Program-made: the position numbers and the translations under genes
Shown here: in pieces, positions 1-5,318 of the stretch
How positions within the stretch are numbered: the stretch's first letter is position 1
How the letters are laid out: each line of letters starts with the position of its first letter
DNA from: Acidobacteriota bacterium
GTDB taxonomy: Bacteria; Acidobacteriota; Terriglobia; Bryobacterales; Bryobacteraceae
Direction of reading: 5' to 3'
DNA: 6,099 nt
Assembly (NCBI GenBank): GCA_947505565.1
Contig: CANNLB010000193.1
Location: 1 to 6,099 of the forward strand
Notes under the pieces: generated by a model
The model's database searches: none
Told to the model about the DNA's origin: nothing
The model's input: only the letters and a program-made list of their open reading frames with translations

Positions 1-12
1 ACCTTAGATCAG

Positions 13-42
13 TTGCTAACTATGAAAATTTGTTTGGATACT
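13..42 (+). promoter_or_regulatory. Possible sigma70-type promoter ahead of the amidase operon
   Basis: The first 50 bases are clearly richer in A and T than the rest of the window. They hold TTGCTA at 13-18 (like TTGACA) and GATACT at 37-42 (like TATAAT), separated by 18 bases. If this is used, transcription would begin near base 50, and the amidase would then start at the ATG at 83 rather than 47. The two boxes are imperfect, and the stretch could equally be the 3' end of an upstream gene, since frame 1 stays open to the TGA at 88-90 and frame 3 to the TAA at 54-56. Confidence 0.25.
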
Positions 43-46
43 CCCG

Positions 47-1246
47 ATGGACTTAAGGGAAGGCTCGAGCCCTGCATTGCCCATGACTGAAATCGACGAA
101 TCCCGATGGCGACCACCCCAGCGCGTTTTCGCGGCGATGGTTGCTTGGCGAGCGGACCGCCTAGCAGAACCAGTTGCGAAGTTGCGTTTTTTGCGTCGGT
201 CGGCGGCGTTGTTTTCCAGTCGGCCGGTGAGTCGCGCGTTGCGCAGCGCGCAGGTCCGGCATTTTTCAGCGCTTCTGCTGGCGCTTGGCCTGCTGCCGAT
301 TCCGATTGTTTCAGATGGGGCGGGCCTGATGCGGCCGGTGTTGAGCCGGGTTACGATCGCCCCAGGGGACGAGGTCGTAAGGGTTTGGCAGGTGGAGGAG
401 ACCGAAGCGCATGAACTTTATAGCAATGGCCTTCGGGTTGAGAAGCGTTATATAACTCCGAAGGTTGGAGCCGAGCCGTTTGTGCATTATCGACGGGGTG
501 ATGACGCTCCGGAGCAACGGTCCACTCCGTTTGGAATTGTGTTCCATACGACCGAAAGTATGGCTCTCCCGTTTAAAGAGAACCAAAACAGAGCATTGCG
601 ACGAATAGGGGCAGGTGTTTTGGAGTACGTGCGTCGGATTAGCGCCTACCACTACGTGATTGATCGGTTTGGCCGGGTGTGGCGTGTGGTGCCTGAGGAC
701 GAACCGGCGCATCACGCAGGCAACTCTGTGTGGGCCGACGAATCGCACTTTTATTTGAATTTGAATTCGAGTTTTCTGGGCGTTTCGTTCGAGGGCCCTT
801 CGCGGGATGAGTCTGGCGAGATGCCCGCCACGGCGGCACAGATCCATTCAGGCCGGCTATTGACGGATTTGCTTCGCTCTCGTCACCGGATCAGCGCCGG
901 CAATTGTGTCACGCATGCGCAAGTGTCGGTGAATCCAGACAATATGGGCATCGGGTACCACACGGATTGGGCGGCGAATTTTCCGTTTGAGCAGATGGGT
1001 CTTCCAGACAATTATCGGATTCCGCCGCCGGCGATTACGCTTTTCGGATTTCAGTACGGTCCGTCATTCCTCGCCGCCACGGGCGAGCGACTTTGGCACG
1101 GCCTCGACGTGGCCGACTTGGAACTGCAACTTACGGCGGTGGCAAGTCGGACGAGCTTGGCAACCTTTCGGAGCGGCCTCACGCAAAAGTATCGCCGCCT
1201 TTATGACAAGATTAAGCAACCCGATTTCTCCCAGGAGGGAAATTAA
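47..1246 (+). CDS. Membrane-anchored N-acetylmuramoyl-L-alanine amidase (Amidase_2/PGRP-like)
   Basis: This is a predicted zinc amidase that cleaves the bond between N-acetylmuramic acid and L-alanine in peptidoglycan. About 70 Arg-rich residues precede one hydrophobic segment (about 73-89), which suggests a type II anchor or an uncleaved signal with the enzyme outside the membrane. The Amidase_2 domain covers about 160-310: FHTTES (first zinc ligand H167), the core strand YHYVIDRFGRVWRVVPEDE, then HHAGNS at 222-227, as in AmpD and T7 lysozyme relatives. H290 in VTHAQ is the likely second His ligand and D298 in NPDN the likely third ligand; GYHTDW closes the domain. Residues 310-399 are a C-terminal extension of unknown role. 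The start is uncertain: ATG 47 has only a weak GGA eight bases upstream, and ATG 83 (residue 13) and ATG 137 (residue 31) are alternatives that keep the hydrophobic segment. It overlaps the actin-like gene by one base. The family call is firm; the substrate (wall turnover, division or recycling) is inferred. Confidence 0.88.
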   Translation: MDLREGSSPALPMTEIDESRWRPPQRVFAAMVAWRADRLAEPVAKLRFLRRSAALFSSRPVSRALRSAQVRHFSALLLALGLLPIPIVSDGAGLMRPVLSRVTIAPGDEVVRVWQVEETEAHELYSNGLRVEKRYITPKVGAEPFVHYRRGDDAPEQRSTPFGIVFHTTESMALPFKENQNRALRRIGAGVLEYVRRISAYHYVIDRFGRVWRVVPEDEPAHHAGNSVWADESHFYLNLNSSFLGVSFEGPSRDESGEMPATAAQIHSGRLLTDLLRSRHRISAGNCVTHAQVSVNPDNMGIGYHTDWAANFPFEQMGLPDNYRIPPPAITLFGFQYGPSFLAATGERLWHGLDVADLELQLTAVASRTSLATFRSGLTQKYRRLYDKIKQPDFSQEGN

Positions 1247-1248
1247 TG
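1231..1248 (+). promoter_or_regulatory. Ribosome binding site and TAATG stop-start overlap
   Basis: A strong AGGAGG-type Shine-Dalgarno sequence lies within the last codons of the amidase gene, a few bases before the ATG at 1246. The amidase stop TAA (1244-1246) shares its last base with this ATG. The arrangement indicates translational coupling between the two genes and fixes the start of the actin-like protein. Confidence 0.75.
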
Positions 1249-2253
1249 TCGTATTCCTATTCCGACGGCTCGACGCCTGTCGGTCTTGACGTGGGGACCA
1301 GCCGGATCGTGGCCGCATGGCCTTCCGAGAGTGGTTATCGGTTTCGCAGCCAACTAAATTCGTTTGTGACGCTGCCGAACTCAAGGATGACCGAGAGCGT
1401 TTTGCGGCGAGAAGGCGTCCCGCATACCGTTCGCGGTGCGGAGATCTTGGTCCATGGCAATGAGAGCGAACGATTCGCCGATCTGATTGGTTCGGAGCTG
1501 CGGCGGCCGATGACGAAAGGGTTTCTTAACCCAGCGGAATCGGAGAGCATGCCGATGATGCAGAACTTGCTACTTTCGCTACTCGGCCCGGCGGCCCATT
1601 CGCGGCAGAAGCTGTTTTTCAGCGTCCCGGCTGCACCGCTGGGCGCACACGACAGTCTGACGTATCACGAGGCTACGCTGCGGCAGATCCTGGGTGAGCT
1701 CGGATACGACGCCAAGCCGATCAACGAAGGTTTGGCGGTCATCTACAGTGAGCTGGAAGCTTCCAACTATACCGGGATTGGAATCAGCTGCGGGGGTGGA
1801 CTCTGTAACGTTTGCATGTCTTATCTCGCCGTCCCGGTGATCCAGTTCAGCGTCCCCAAGGCTGGCGATTTTATTGACACGAATGCCGCGGCGGTGGCCG
1901 GTGAGATGGTCAATCGGATTCGCATGATCAAGGAAGACGGCTTTTTGTTTAACGGCGTCACGCATGACAAGGCGCACCAAGTCATTTCAGTGTATTACGA
2001 CGACATGATTCAGACGCTGGTGCAAGCTATGCGGGAGGTCTTCTCGCAGGCCAAGAGCTTACCGCGGCTCGGTCGACCAATTCCGCTCGTGTTGAGCGGA
2101 GGGACGGTGCTTCCGCTTGGATTTAAGGAACGCTTCGAGCAGGCCTTGCGTCAACAAGATTTTCCCGTTCCGGTGAGTGAGGTCCGTTTGGCGACCGAAC
2201 CCCTGAACTCAACCTCGCGTGGTGCTGTGATCGCCGCGTTGAGCGAGATGTAG
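1246..2253 (+). CDS. Actin-like ATPase (MreB/FtsA/PilM/Hsp70 superfamily) with unusual phosphate-2 loop
   Basis: This is a cytoplasmic actin-fold protein of 335 residues, about the length of MreB. The five superfamily motifs occur in order: phosphate-1 VGLDVGTSRIV (12-22, close to FtsA and PilM), connect-1 INEGLAVIYSEL (159-170, opening like the Hsp70 INEP motif), phosphate-2 ISCGGGLCNV (180-189) followed by AGDFID (206-211), the adenosine motif LVLSGGT (281-287), and connect-2 SRGAVIAAL (324-332). There is no signal peptide or membrane segment, and no FtsA-type 1C domain is evident. At the phosphate-2 position where MreB has DIGGGT, this protein has SCGGGL, so the metal-coordinating Asp and the Thr are absent. 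Its only cysteines, C182, C187 and C190, all lie in this loop. Its place between an amidase and an exported protein suggests a role in positioning or controlling envelope work. It is not canonical MreB, since no mreC or mreD is adjacent. The fold is confident; filament formation and ATP hydrolysis are not shown. Confidence 0.85.
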   Translation: MSYSYSDGSTPVGLDVGTSRIVAAWPSESGYRFRSQLNSFVTLPNSRMTESVLRREGVPHTVRGAEILVHGNESERFADLIGSELRRPMTKGFLNPAESESMPMMQNLLLSLLGPAAHSRQKLFFSVPAAPLGAHDSLTYHEATLRQILGELGYDAKPINEGLAVIYSELEASNYTGIGISCGGGLCNVCMSYLAVPVIQFSVPKAGDFIDTNAAAVAGEMVNRIRMIKEDGFLFNGVTHDKAHQVISVYYDDMIQTLVQAMREVFSQAKSLPRLGRPIPLVLSGGTVLPLGFKERFEQALRQQDFPVPVSEVRLATEPLNSTSRGAVIAALSEM

Positions 2254-2256
2254 GCT

Positions 2257-2268
2257 GAGGTAACTATG
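2257..2268 (+). promoter_or_regulatory. Ribosome binding site for the GQYP-repeat protein
   Basis: GAGGT at 2257-2261 lies four bases before the ATG at 2266. The whole gap to the preceding stop codon is only 12 bases, so there is no room for a separate promoter or terminator. This supports co-transcription with the actin-like gene and fixes a start that yields a clean signal peptide. Confidence 0.6.
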
Positions 2269-3702
2269 CTCCGTATTTTCGTTGGACTTTCTGTGTCTGC
2301 GCTTGTGTTTGCGCAATTGCCGGGACAGTATCCGACGGGGCAGCCACAACCTGGCCAGTATCCGCAGGGGGGAGGCCAGTACCCGCAAGGGCAGTATCCG
2401 CCCGGGCAGTATCCACAAGGGCGGGGCACGGGCCTGCCCATCCCTTCGATAAGGTTCCCGAAGCGGACCCCGAAGGGAGAGAAGGCGCCGAAGCTGAATG
2501 GGATAGAAGGCACGCTGCGGCAGCTGGGGGAAAAAGAGCTAGTCCTGGAGAGCACGGCGAAAGGCGTGGTGAAATTTCGTTTATTAGCCAAAACGCTCTT
2601 CCGCGATAAGGCTGGGGAGCCGATGCGGGATTCGCTTCTTAAGCCTGGAGATCTTCTGCTGGTTGAGGTGAGCGCCGAAGACGAAGAGACGGCCGTCCGG
2701 GTGAACTTGGTTCGGCCCGGCACGGCGGAAGAGCGGGCGAGCGTGGAAACGAAGCCGGGCGAGTCCGCCCCGGAGGCACCGCGTGCGCCGAGGGGTTCGG
2801 GATCAGAGCCACCGGCGGTTGTTGCGGAGAAGGTGGATCGACCCGAGGTATCGACCCCGAAGTACGGAGGAGAGCCGTTGGAAGACCGGCCGGTTCTGCG
2901 CCGAGGAGTGCCCGACCGGGCGAAGAACGCTCCGTTAAAGCGAGACATGGAGACCGTGGAGCCCCCGGAGGAGCCGGCGCTGAAACTGCCGACCGCCGCG
3001 ACCGCCGATCCGGTGATCGCCGCAGCGCGGGAAGAGGCCACGAATTTCACGGCGTCGATGCCTAATTTTCTGGTGCTGCAGCACACGCTTCGCTACATGA
3101 GCGCGACCAATCCGCCGGATTGGAATGCGCTGGATACGGTTTCTGCCGACGTAGTCTGCGTGAATGGCCAGGAAGAGTACCGCAATATCAAGATTAACGG
3201 CAGGCCGACAAAGGCTCCCGCGGAGAAGACCGGCGCCTGGTCGACGGGCGAGTTCGTTACTACGCAGCAGGATATTCTTTCGCCAATGACGGCTGCCCAG
3301 TTCACCAAGCGCGGTACGGATCGTATCGGCGGAAGGACTGTACTTGTCTACAATTTCTCGGTCAAGCAGCCGTTTTCGCACTGGCAGGTACACGCTAGCG
3401 ACGAAGGTAAGATCTATCGCCCTGGCTACAAAGGCAGCATGTGGATCGATCAAGAGACCAACCGAGTGATGCGGATCGAACAACAGAGCCTAAGCTTTCC
3501 GGGGGACTTCCCCTTCGACAAGGCGGAGATCATCCTGGAGTACGATTTTGTTCGGATCGATAACAAGATGTTTCTGCTGCCGGTTCATAGCGAAAACATG
3601 ATTTGTCAGCGCGGATCGAACAATTGTAGCCGGAATGAAATCAACTTTAGGAATTACCGAAAGTTCGGCGCAGAGTCCAAAATCGATTTCGAGAAGAACT
3701 GA
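2266..3702 (+). CDS. Exported protein with N-terminal GQYP repeats and unrecognised C-terminal domain
   Basis: I do not recognise this as a named protein. Residues 1-16 form a Sec signal peptide (MLRIFVGLSVSALVFA) with likely cleavage before Q17; there is no lipobox Cys. Residues 17-55 are a Gly/Gln/Tyr/Pro-rich tract with five GQYP units. Residues 76-150 look like a small beta domain (GIEGTLRQLGEKELVLES, later LKPGDLLLVEV) resembling DUF5666-type OB-like modules. Residues 155-250 are a Pro/Glu/Arg-rich, probably disordered linker. Residues 255-478 are a folded domain rich in beta strands, with GRTVLVYNFSV, GSMWIDQETNRVMRIE and LEYDFVRIDNKMFLLP, reminiscent of LolA/LolB-like or outer-membrane-associated beta folds. 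Its three cysteines are C298, C447 and C454; the CX6C pair could form a disulfide outside the cytoplasm. As the last gene of the operon it is a plausible extracytoplasmic partner of the amidase. Export is well supported; function is unknown. Confidence 0.8.
   Translation: MLRIFVGLSVSALVFAQLPGQYPTGQPQPGQYPQGGGQYPQGQYPPGQYPQGRGTGLPIPSIRFPKRTPKGEKAPKLNGIEGTLRQLGEKELVLESTAKGVVKFRLLAKTLFRDKAGEPMRDSLLKPGDLLLVEVSAEDEETAVRVNLVRPGTAEERASVETKPGESAPEAPRAPRGSGSEPPAVVAEKVDRPEVSTPKYGGEPLEDRPVLRRGVPDRAKNAPLKRDMETVEPPEEPALKLPTAATADPVIAAAREEATNFTASMPNFLVLQHTLRYMSATNPPDWNALDTVSADVVCVNGQEEYRNIKINGRPTKAPAEKTGAWSTGEFVTTQQDILSPMTAAQFTKRGTDRIGGRTVLVYNFSVKQPFSHWQVHASDEGKIYRPGYKGSMWIDQETNRVMRIEQQSLSFPGDFPFDKAEIILEYDFVRIDNKMFLLPVHSENMICQRGSNNCSRNEINFRNYRKFGAESKIDFEKN
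2323..2424 (+). repeat. Degenerate in-frame tandem repeat encoding GQYP units
   Basis: Units of the form GGCAGTATCCG recur about every 15 to 30 bases, with variants GGACAGTATCC, GGCCAGTATCC, GGCCAGTACCC, GGGCAGTATCC. They encode GQYP at residues 20-23, 30-33, 37-40, 42-45 and 47-50 of the exported protein. The spacers encode Gly, Gln and Pro (TGQPQP, QGG, Q, P). Third-position differences between units show the repeat is old or kept at the protein level. The tract follows the signal peptide directly, so it would lie at the mature N-terminus. Confidence 0.8.
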
Positions 3703-3704
3703 CC

Positions 3705-3713
3705 TGCTACACT
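3705..3713 (+). promoter_or_regulatory. Possible extended -10 promoter for the small charged protein
   Basis: TGCTACACT follows the stop codon of the GQYP-repeat gene. It contains a TG extension and a -10-like TACACT (four of six match TATAAT). No good -35 box is visible; the best is TTTCGA at 3687-3692, with a short 15-base spacer. Transcription would start near 3720 and give a leader of about 140 bases. Confidence 0.3.
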
Positions 3714-3719
3714 AGAAAA

Positions 3720-3857
3720 AGGTTTTACTGTCGAAGGGCTCACTCAGGTATTCCGGGGGGCCATTGTACGCCGGAAGAACCGGCGTCTCCTCCCCTGCCT
3801 TGGTTGGCAGGGAGAGTTTGATCCGGGACATTCGGCACGGTACGAACTGGAGGCTGC
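3720..3857 (+). promoter_or_regulatory. Structured 5' leader with two hairpins before the small charged protein
   Basis: This non-coding stretch holds two adjacent hairpins. The first pairs ACGCCGG (3768-3774) with CCGGCGT (3780-3786) over a 5-base AAGAA loop. The second pairs CCCTGCC (3793-3799) with GGCAGGG (3806-3812) over a TTGGTT loop. Neither is followed by a T run, so they are not simple terminators. TTCCGG at 3751-3756 could pair instead with CCGGAA at 3771-3776 and break the first hairpin, leaving room for a switch-like choice. It ends in a GGAGG ribosome site (3849-3853). I recognise no known riboswitch class here, and the structures could be chance in GC-rich DNA. Confidence 0.35.
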
Positions 3858-4049
3858 ATGGCTAGAGCACACACAACATTTAAGAAACGGCAGAAAGAGT
3901 TCGCGCGCATGGAAAAGTCGCAGGAGAAAGCGGCCAAGCGGGTCCAGAAGAAGACCGACGGAACAGGACGAGAGCCTGGATCGGGCCCCGAGATCGAAAC
4001 GGAGCCCATTGACTCTTTTACGCTCCCGCCGGAAGAGCGCACCGTTTAA
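3858..4049 (+). CDS. Small highly charged helical protein, function unknown
   Basis: This is a 63-residue protein with GGAGG at 3849-3853, four bases before its ATG. Residues 1-32 are strongly basic and helix-prone (MARAHTTFKKRQKEFARMEK and on through QEKAAKRVQKK), a pattern seen in proteins that contact RNA or DNA. Residues 33-63 are Gly/Pro-rich and then acidic (EIETEPIDSF, LPPEERTV), probably unstructured. It has no signal peptide, membrane segment or cysteine. The start fits my recollection of short conserved hypothetical proteins in Acidobacteria; that comes from memory and not from a search. It appears to be its own transcription unit, with a possible promoter upstream and a strong terminator 36 bases after the stop. 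Nucleic-acid or ribosome association is inferred from charge only. That it is real is supported by the ribosome site, the terminator and the lack of a better gene on either strand. Confidence 0.7.
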   Translation: MARAHTTFKKRQKEFARMEKSQEKAAKRVQKKTDGTGREPGSGPEIETEPIDSFTLPPEERTV

Positions 4050-4085
4050 GCTGCCCCGCCCGAGGGTTATTGGTTCTAGAGTCCC

Positions 4086-4120
4086 AAGGGCCCCCGCAAT
4101 CGGGGGCCCTTTTCCTTTTT
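4086..4120 (+). terminator. Strong intrinsic terminator between convergent genes
   Basis: AAGGGCCCCCG (4086-4096) pairs perfectly with CGGGGGCCCTT (4101-4111) around a CAAT loop, giving an 11-base-pair GC-rich stem. The stem is followed by a T-rich tail (TTCCTTTTTT, to 4120). It ends the small charged-protein transcript. The minus-strand dehydrogenase gene stops right beside it (TAA at 4122-4120), so the same hairpin will form in that transcript too. The far side lacks a T run in that direction, so it should work less well there. Confidence 0.9.
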
Positions 4121-5316
4121 TAGCCTTTGAACGAGATTCGCCAGATCTTGTTGTTGCCATCTTCACTCAGCAGCAAACTGCCATCGGCGAGTTGCAACAG
4201 CCCGACCGGACGGCCCCAAACTTCCTTGCTCTCTTCGCCGAGCATGAAGCCAGTGAGAAAATCCTCCGGCGGGCCCGAGGGTTTGCCACCGGTGAAGGGG
4301 ATAAAGACGACCGAGTAGCCGATGCGCTTGGCGCGGTTAGAAGATCCTCGGTAGGCCACAAAAGCACCGTTGTGGAACTTGGCGGGGAACTTTTGGCCGG
4401 TATAGAACGCGAAGTCCATGGCGGAAGAGTGAGCCCGGAGGACCATGTCGGGTTCGATCGCTTTTTTGACGGCAGCCGGGTTCTTGCCTTTGTGGCGCGG
4501 CTCTTCGTTGTTCCCAATGTAGGCATACGGCCAGCCGTAAAAGGCACCCTTCTTGACCGAGGTGAAGAAGTCGGGCACGAGGTCATCGCCGAGGCCATCT
4601 CGCTCCTGGACCGTAATCCACGGCTTGCCGCTCTGCGGATTGAGTCGGACGTTGACGGCGTTCCGCAGGCCCGTGGCAAAAACCTGTTTGCCGGTGCCAT
4701 CCGGGTTGTAGACGTGGATCGCCGCCCGGTCGTCCGGATCGCCGAGATCGATATTGCTGCCGGAACCAACGGACAAGTAGAATTTTTCGCCCTTCGGGTC
4801 GAAAGCGATGCCGCGCGACCAGTGGCCTTTACCGTAGCCCTTCAGAGCGACGACTTCCTCGCCGGCGCCCACGGTCAGGGCCTTAGCGTCGAGTTTGTAA
4901 CGTTTTACGGACTCGGCTTCGGCGACGTAGAGATACTCCTTCCACAAGGCCATGCCGAAGGGACGATCGAGGCCGGTGATCAAGGGCTTGGGTCCCGGCT
5001 TGGGATTTCCCGCACCGACGACGGCTACGACGCTACCTTTGGGCAGGCTTTCGGTCACCAGGACGGTACCGCCCGGCAGTTCGAGCATGATCCGCGGCTT
5101 CTGAAAGCCCGTGGCGAACTCCTCCGCGACAAACCCTACCGGAAGCTTCAACTGGGCACCGGCAGGCCGCGGAATCACTTTCGCGCCGTTGGCCACCGAG
5201 CTTGCCGGGTTCGGCGCCGGCAGCGTGAACTTCTTATTCTTTGCCCAGGCGAGAGTACTCAGCCCGAGCGCACATCCCAAAAGTTTCCGTCTCTGCATAC
5301 AGGGGCAGTTTATCAT
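4120..5316 (-). CDS. Exported PQQ-dependent sugar dehydrogenase (glucose/sorbosone dehydrogenase family)
   Basis: This is a predicted periplasmic beta-propeller oxidoreductase that oxidises a sugar or aldehyde using pyrroloquinoline quinone and passes electrons to the respiratory chain. Family signatures run in order: GLDRPFGMA (115-123), GHWSRGIAFDPKGEKFYLSVG (164-184), in which H165 aligns with the usual active-site His region, GLRNAVNVRLNP (216-227), the hallmark ERDGLGDDLVPD (238-249), FYGWPYAYIG (259-268), AHSSAMDF (295-302), GAFVAYRGSSNR (317-328), GRPVGLL (368-374), and the closing blade DGSLLLSEDGNNKIWRI. At 398 residues it is full length. The N-terminus MQRRKLLGCALGLSTLAWA is a signal peptide with a twin-arginine-like RRKLL and likely cleavage after AWA. 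Two starts are possible, ATG 5316 or ATG 5298 (residue 7); the second gives the more typical signal peptide, but neither has a well-spaced ribosome site. It follows the ankyrin gene by 2 bases. The real substrate cannot be read from sequence. Confidence 0.88.
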   Translation of the reverse strand: MINCPCMQRRKLLGCALGLSTLAWAKNKKFTLPAPNPASSVANGAKVIPRPAGAQLKLPVGFVAEEFATGFQKPRIMLELPGGTVLVTESLPKGSVVAVVGAGNPKPGPKPLITGLDRPFGMALWKEYLYVAEAESVKRYKLDAKALTVGAGEEVVALKGYGKGHWSRGIAFDPKGEKFYLSVGSGSNIDLGDPDDRAAIHVYNPDGTGKQVFATGLRNAVNVRLNPQSGKPWITVQERDGLGDDLVPDFFTSVKKGAFYGWPYAYIGNNEEPRHKGKNPAAVKKAIEPDMVLRAHSSAMDFAFYTGQKFPAKFHNGAFVAYRGSSNRAKRIGYSVVFIPFTGGKPSGPPEDFLTGFMLGEESKEVWGRPVGLLQLADGSLLLSEDGNNKIWRISFKG

Positions 5317-5318
5317 TC

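Noticed and set aside
311..847. Minus-strand open frame of 178 codons opposite the amidase
   Set aside because: The plus strand carries the full Amidase_2 motif set in this span; the antisense product shows no domain.
2323..2424. Short repeated DNA units that might suggest a CRISPR array
   Set aside because: The units are about 11 bases, irregularly spaced and in frame inside a coding region, and they encode GQYP repeats.
2151..3086. Minus-strand open frame of 311 codons opposite the GQYP-repeat gene
   Set aside because: The product is low-complexity Ser/Arg and Cys/Gly/Pro sequence mirrored from the plus-strand repeats. The plus frame has a ribosome site, signal peptide and operon context.
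3768..3812. Hairpins at 3768-3786 and 3793-3812 as terminators of the amidase operon
   Set aside because: Neither is followed by a T run, so intrinsic termination is not supported; they fit better as leader structure.
3812..3824. GAGAGTTTGATCC, identical to the start of bacterial 16S rRNA
   Set aside because: The match ends after 13 bases; the following sequence does not continue as 16S rRNA, and a protein gene begins 34 bases later. Chance match.
3744..4166. Minus-strand open frame of 140 codons across the leader, small gene and terminator
   Set aside because: It would run through the perfect terminator hairpin and the leader hairpins, and the product shows no recognisable motif.
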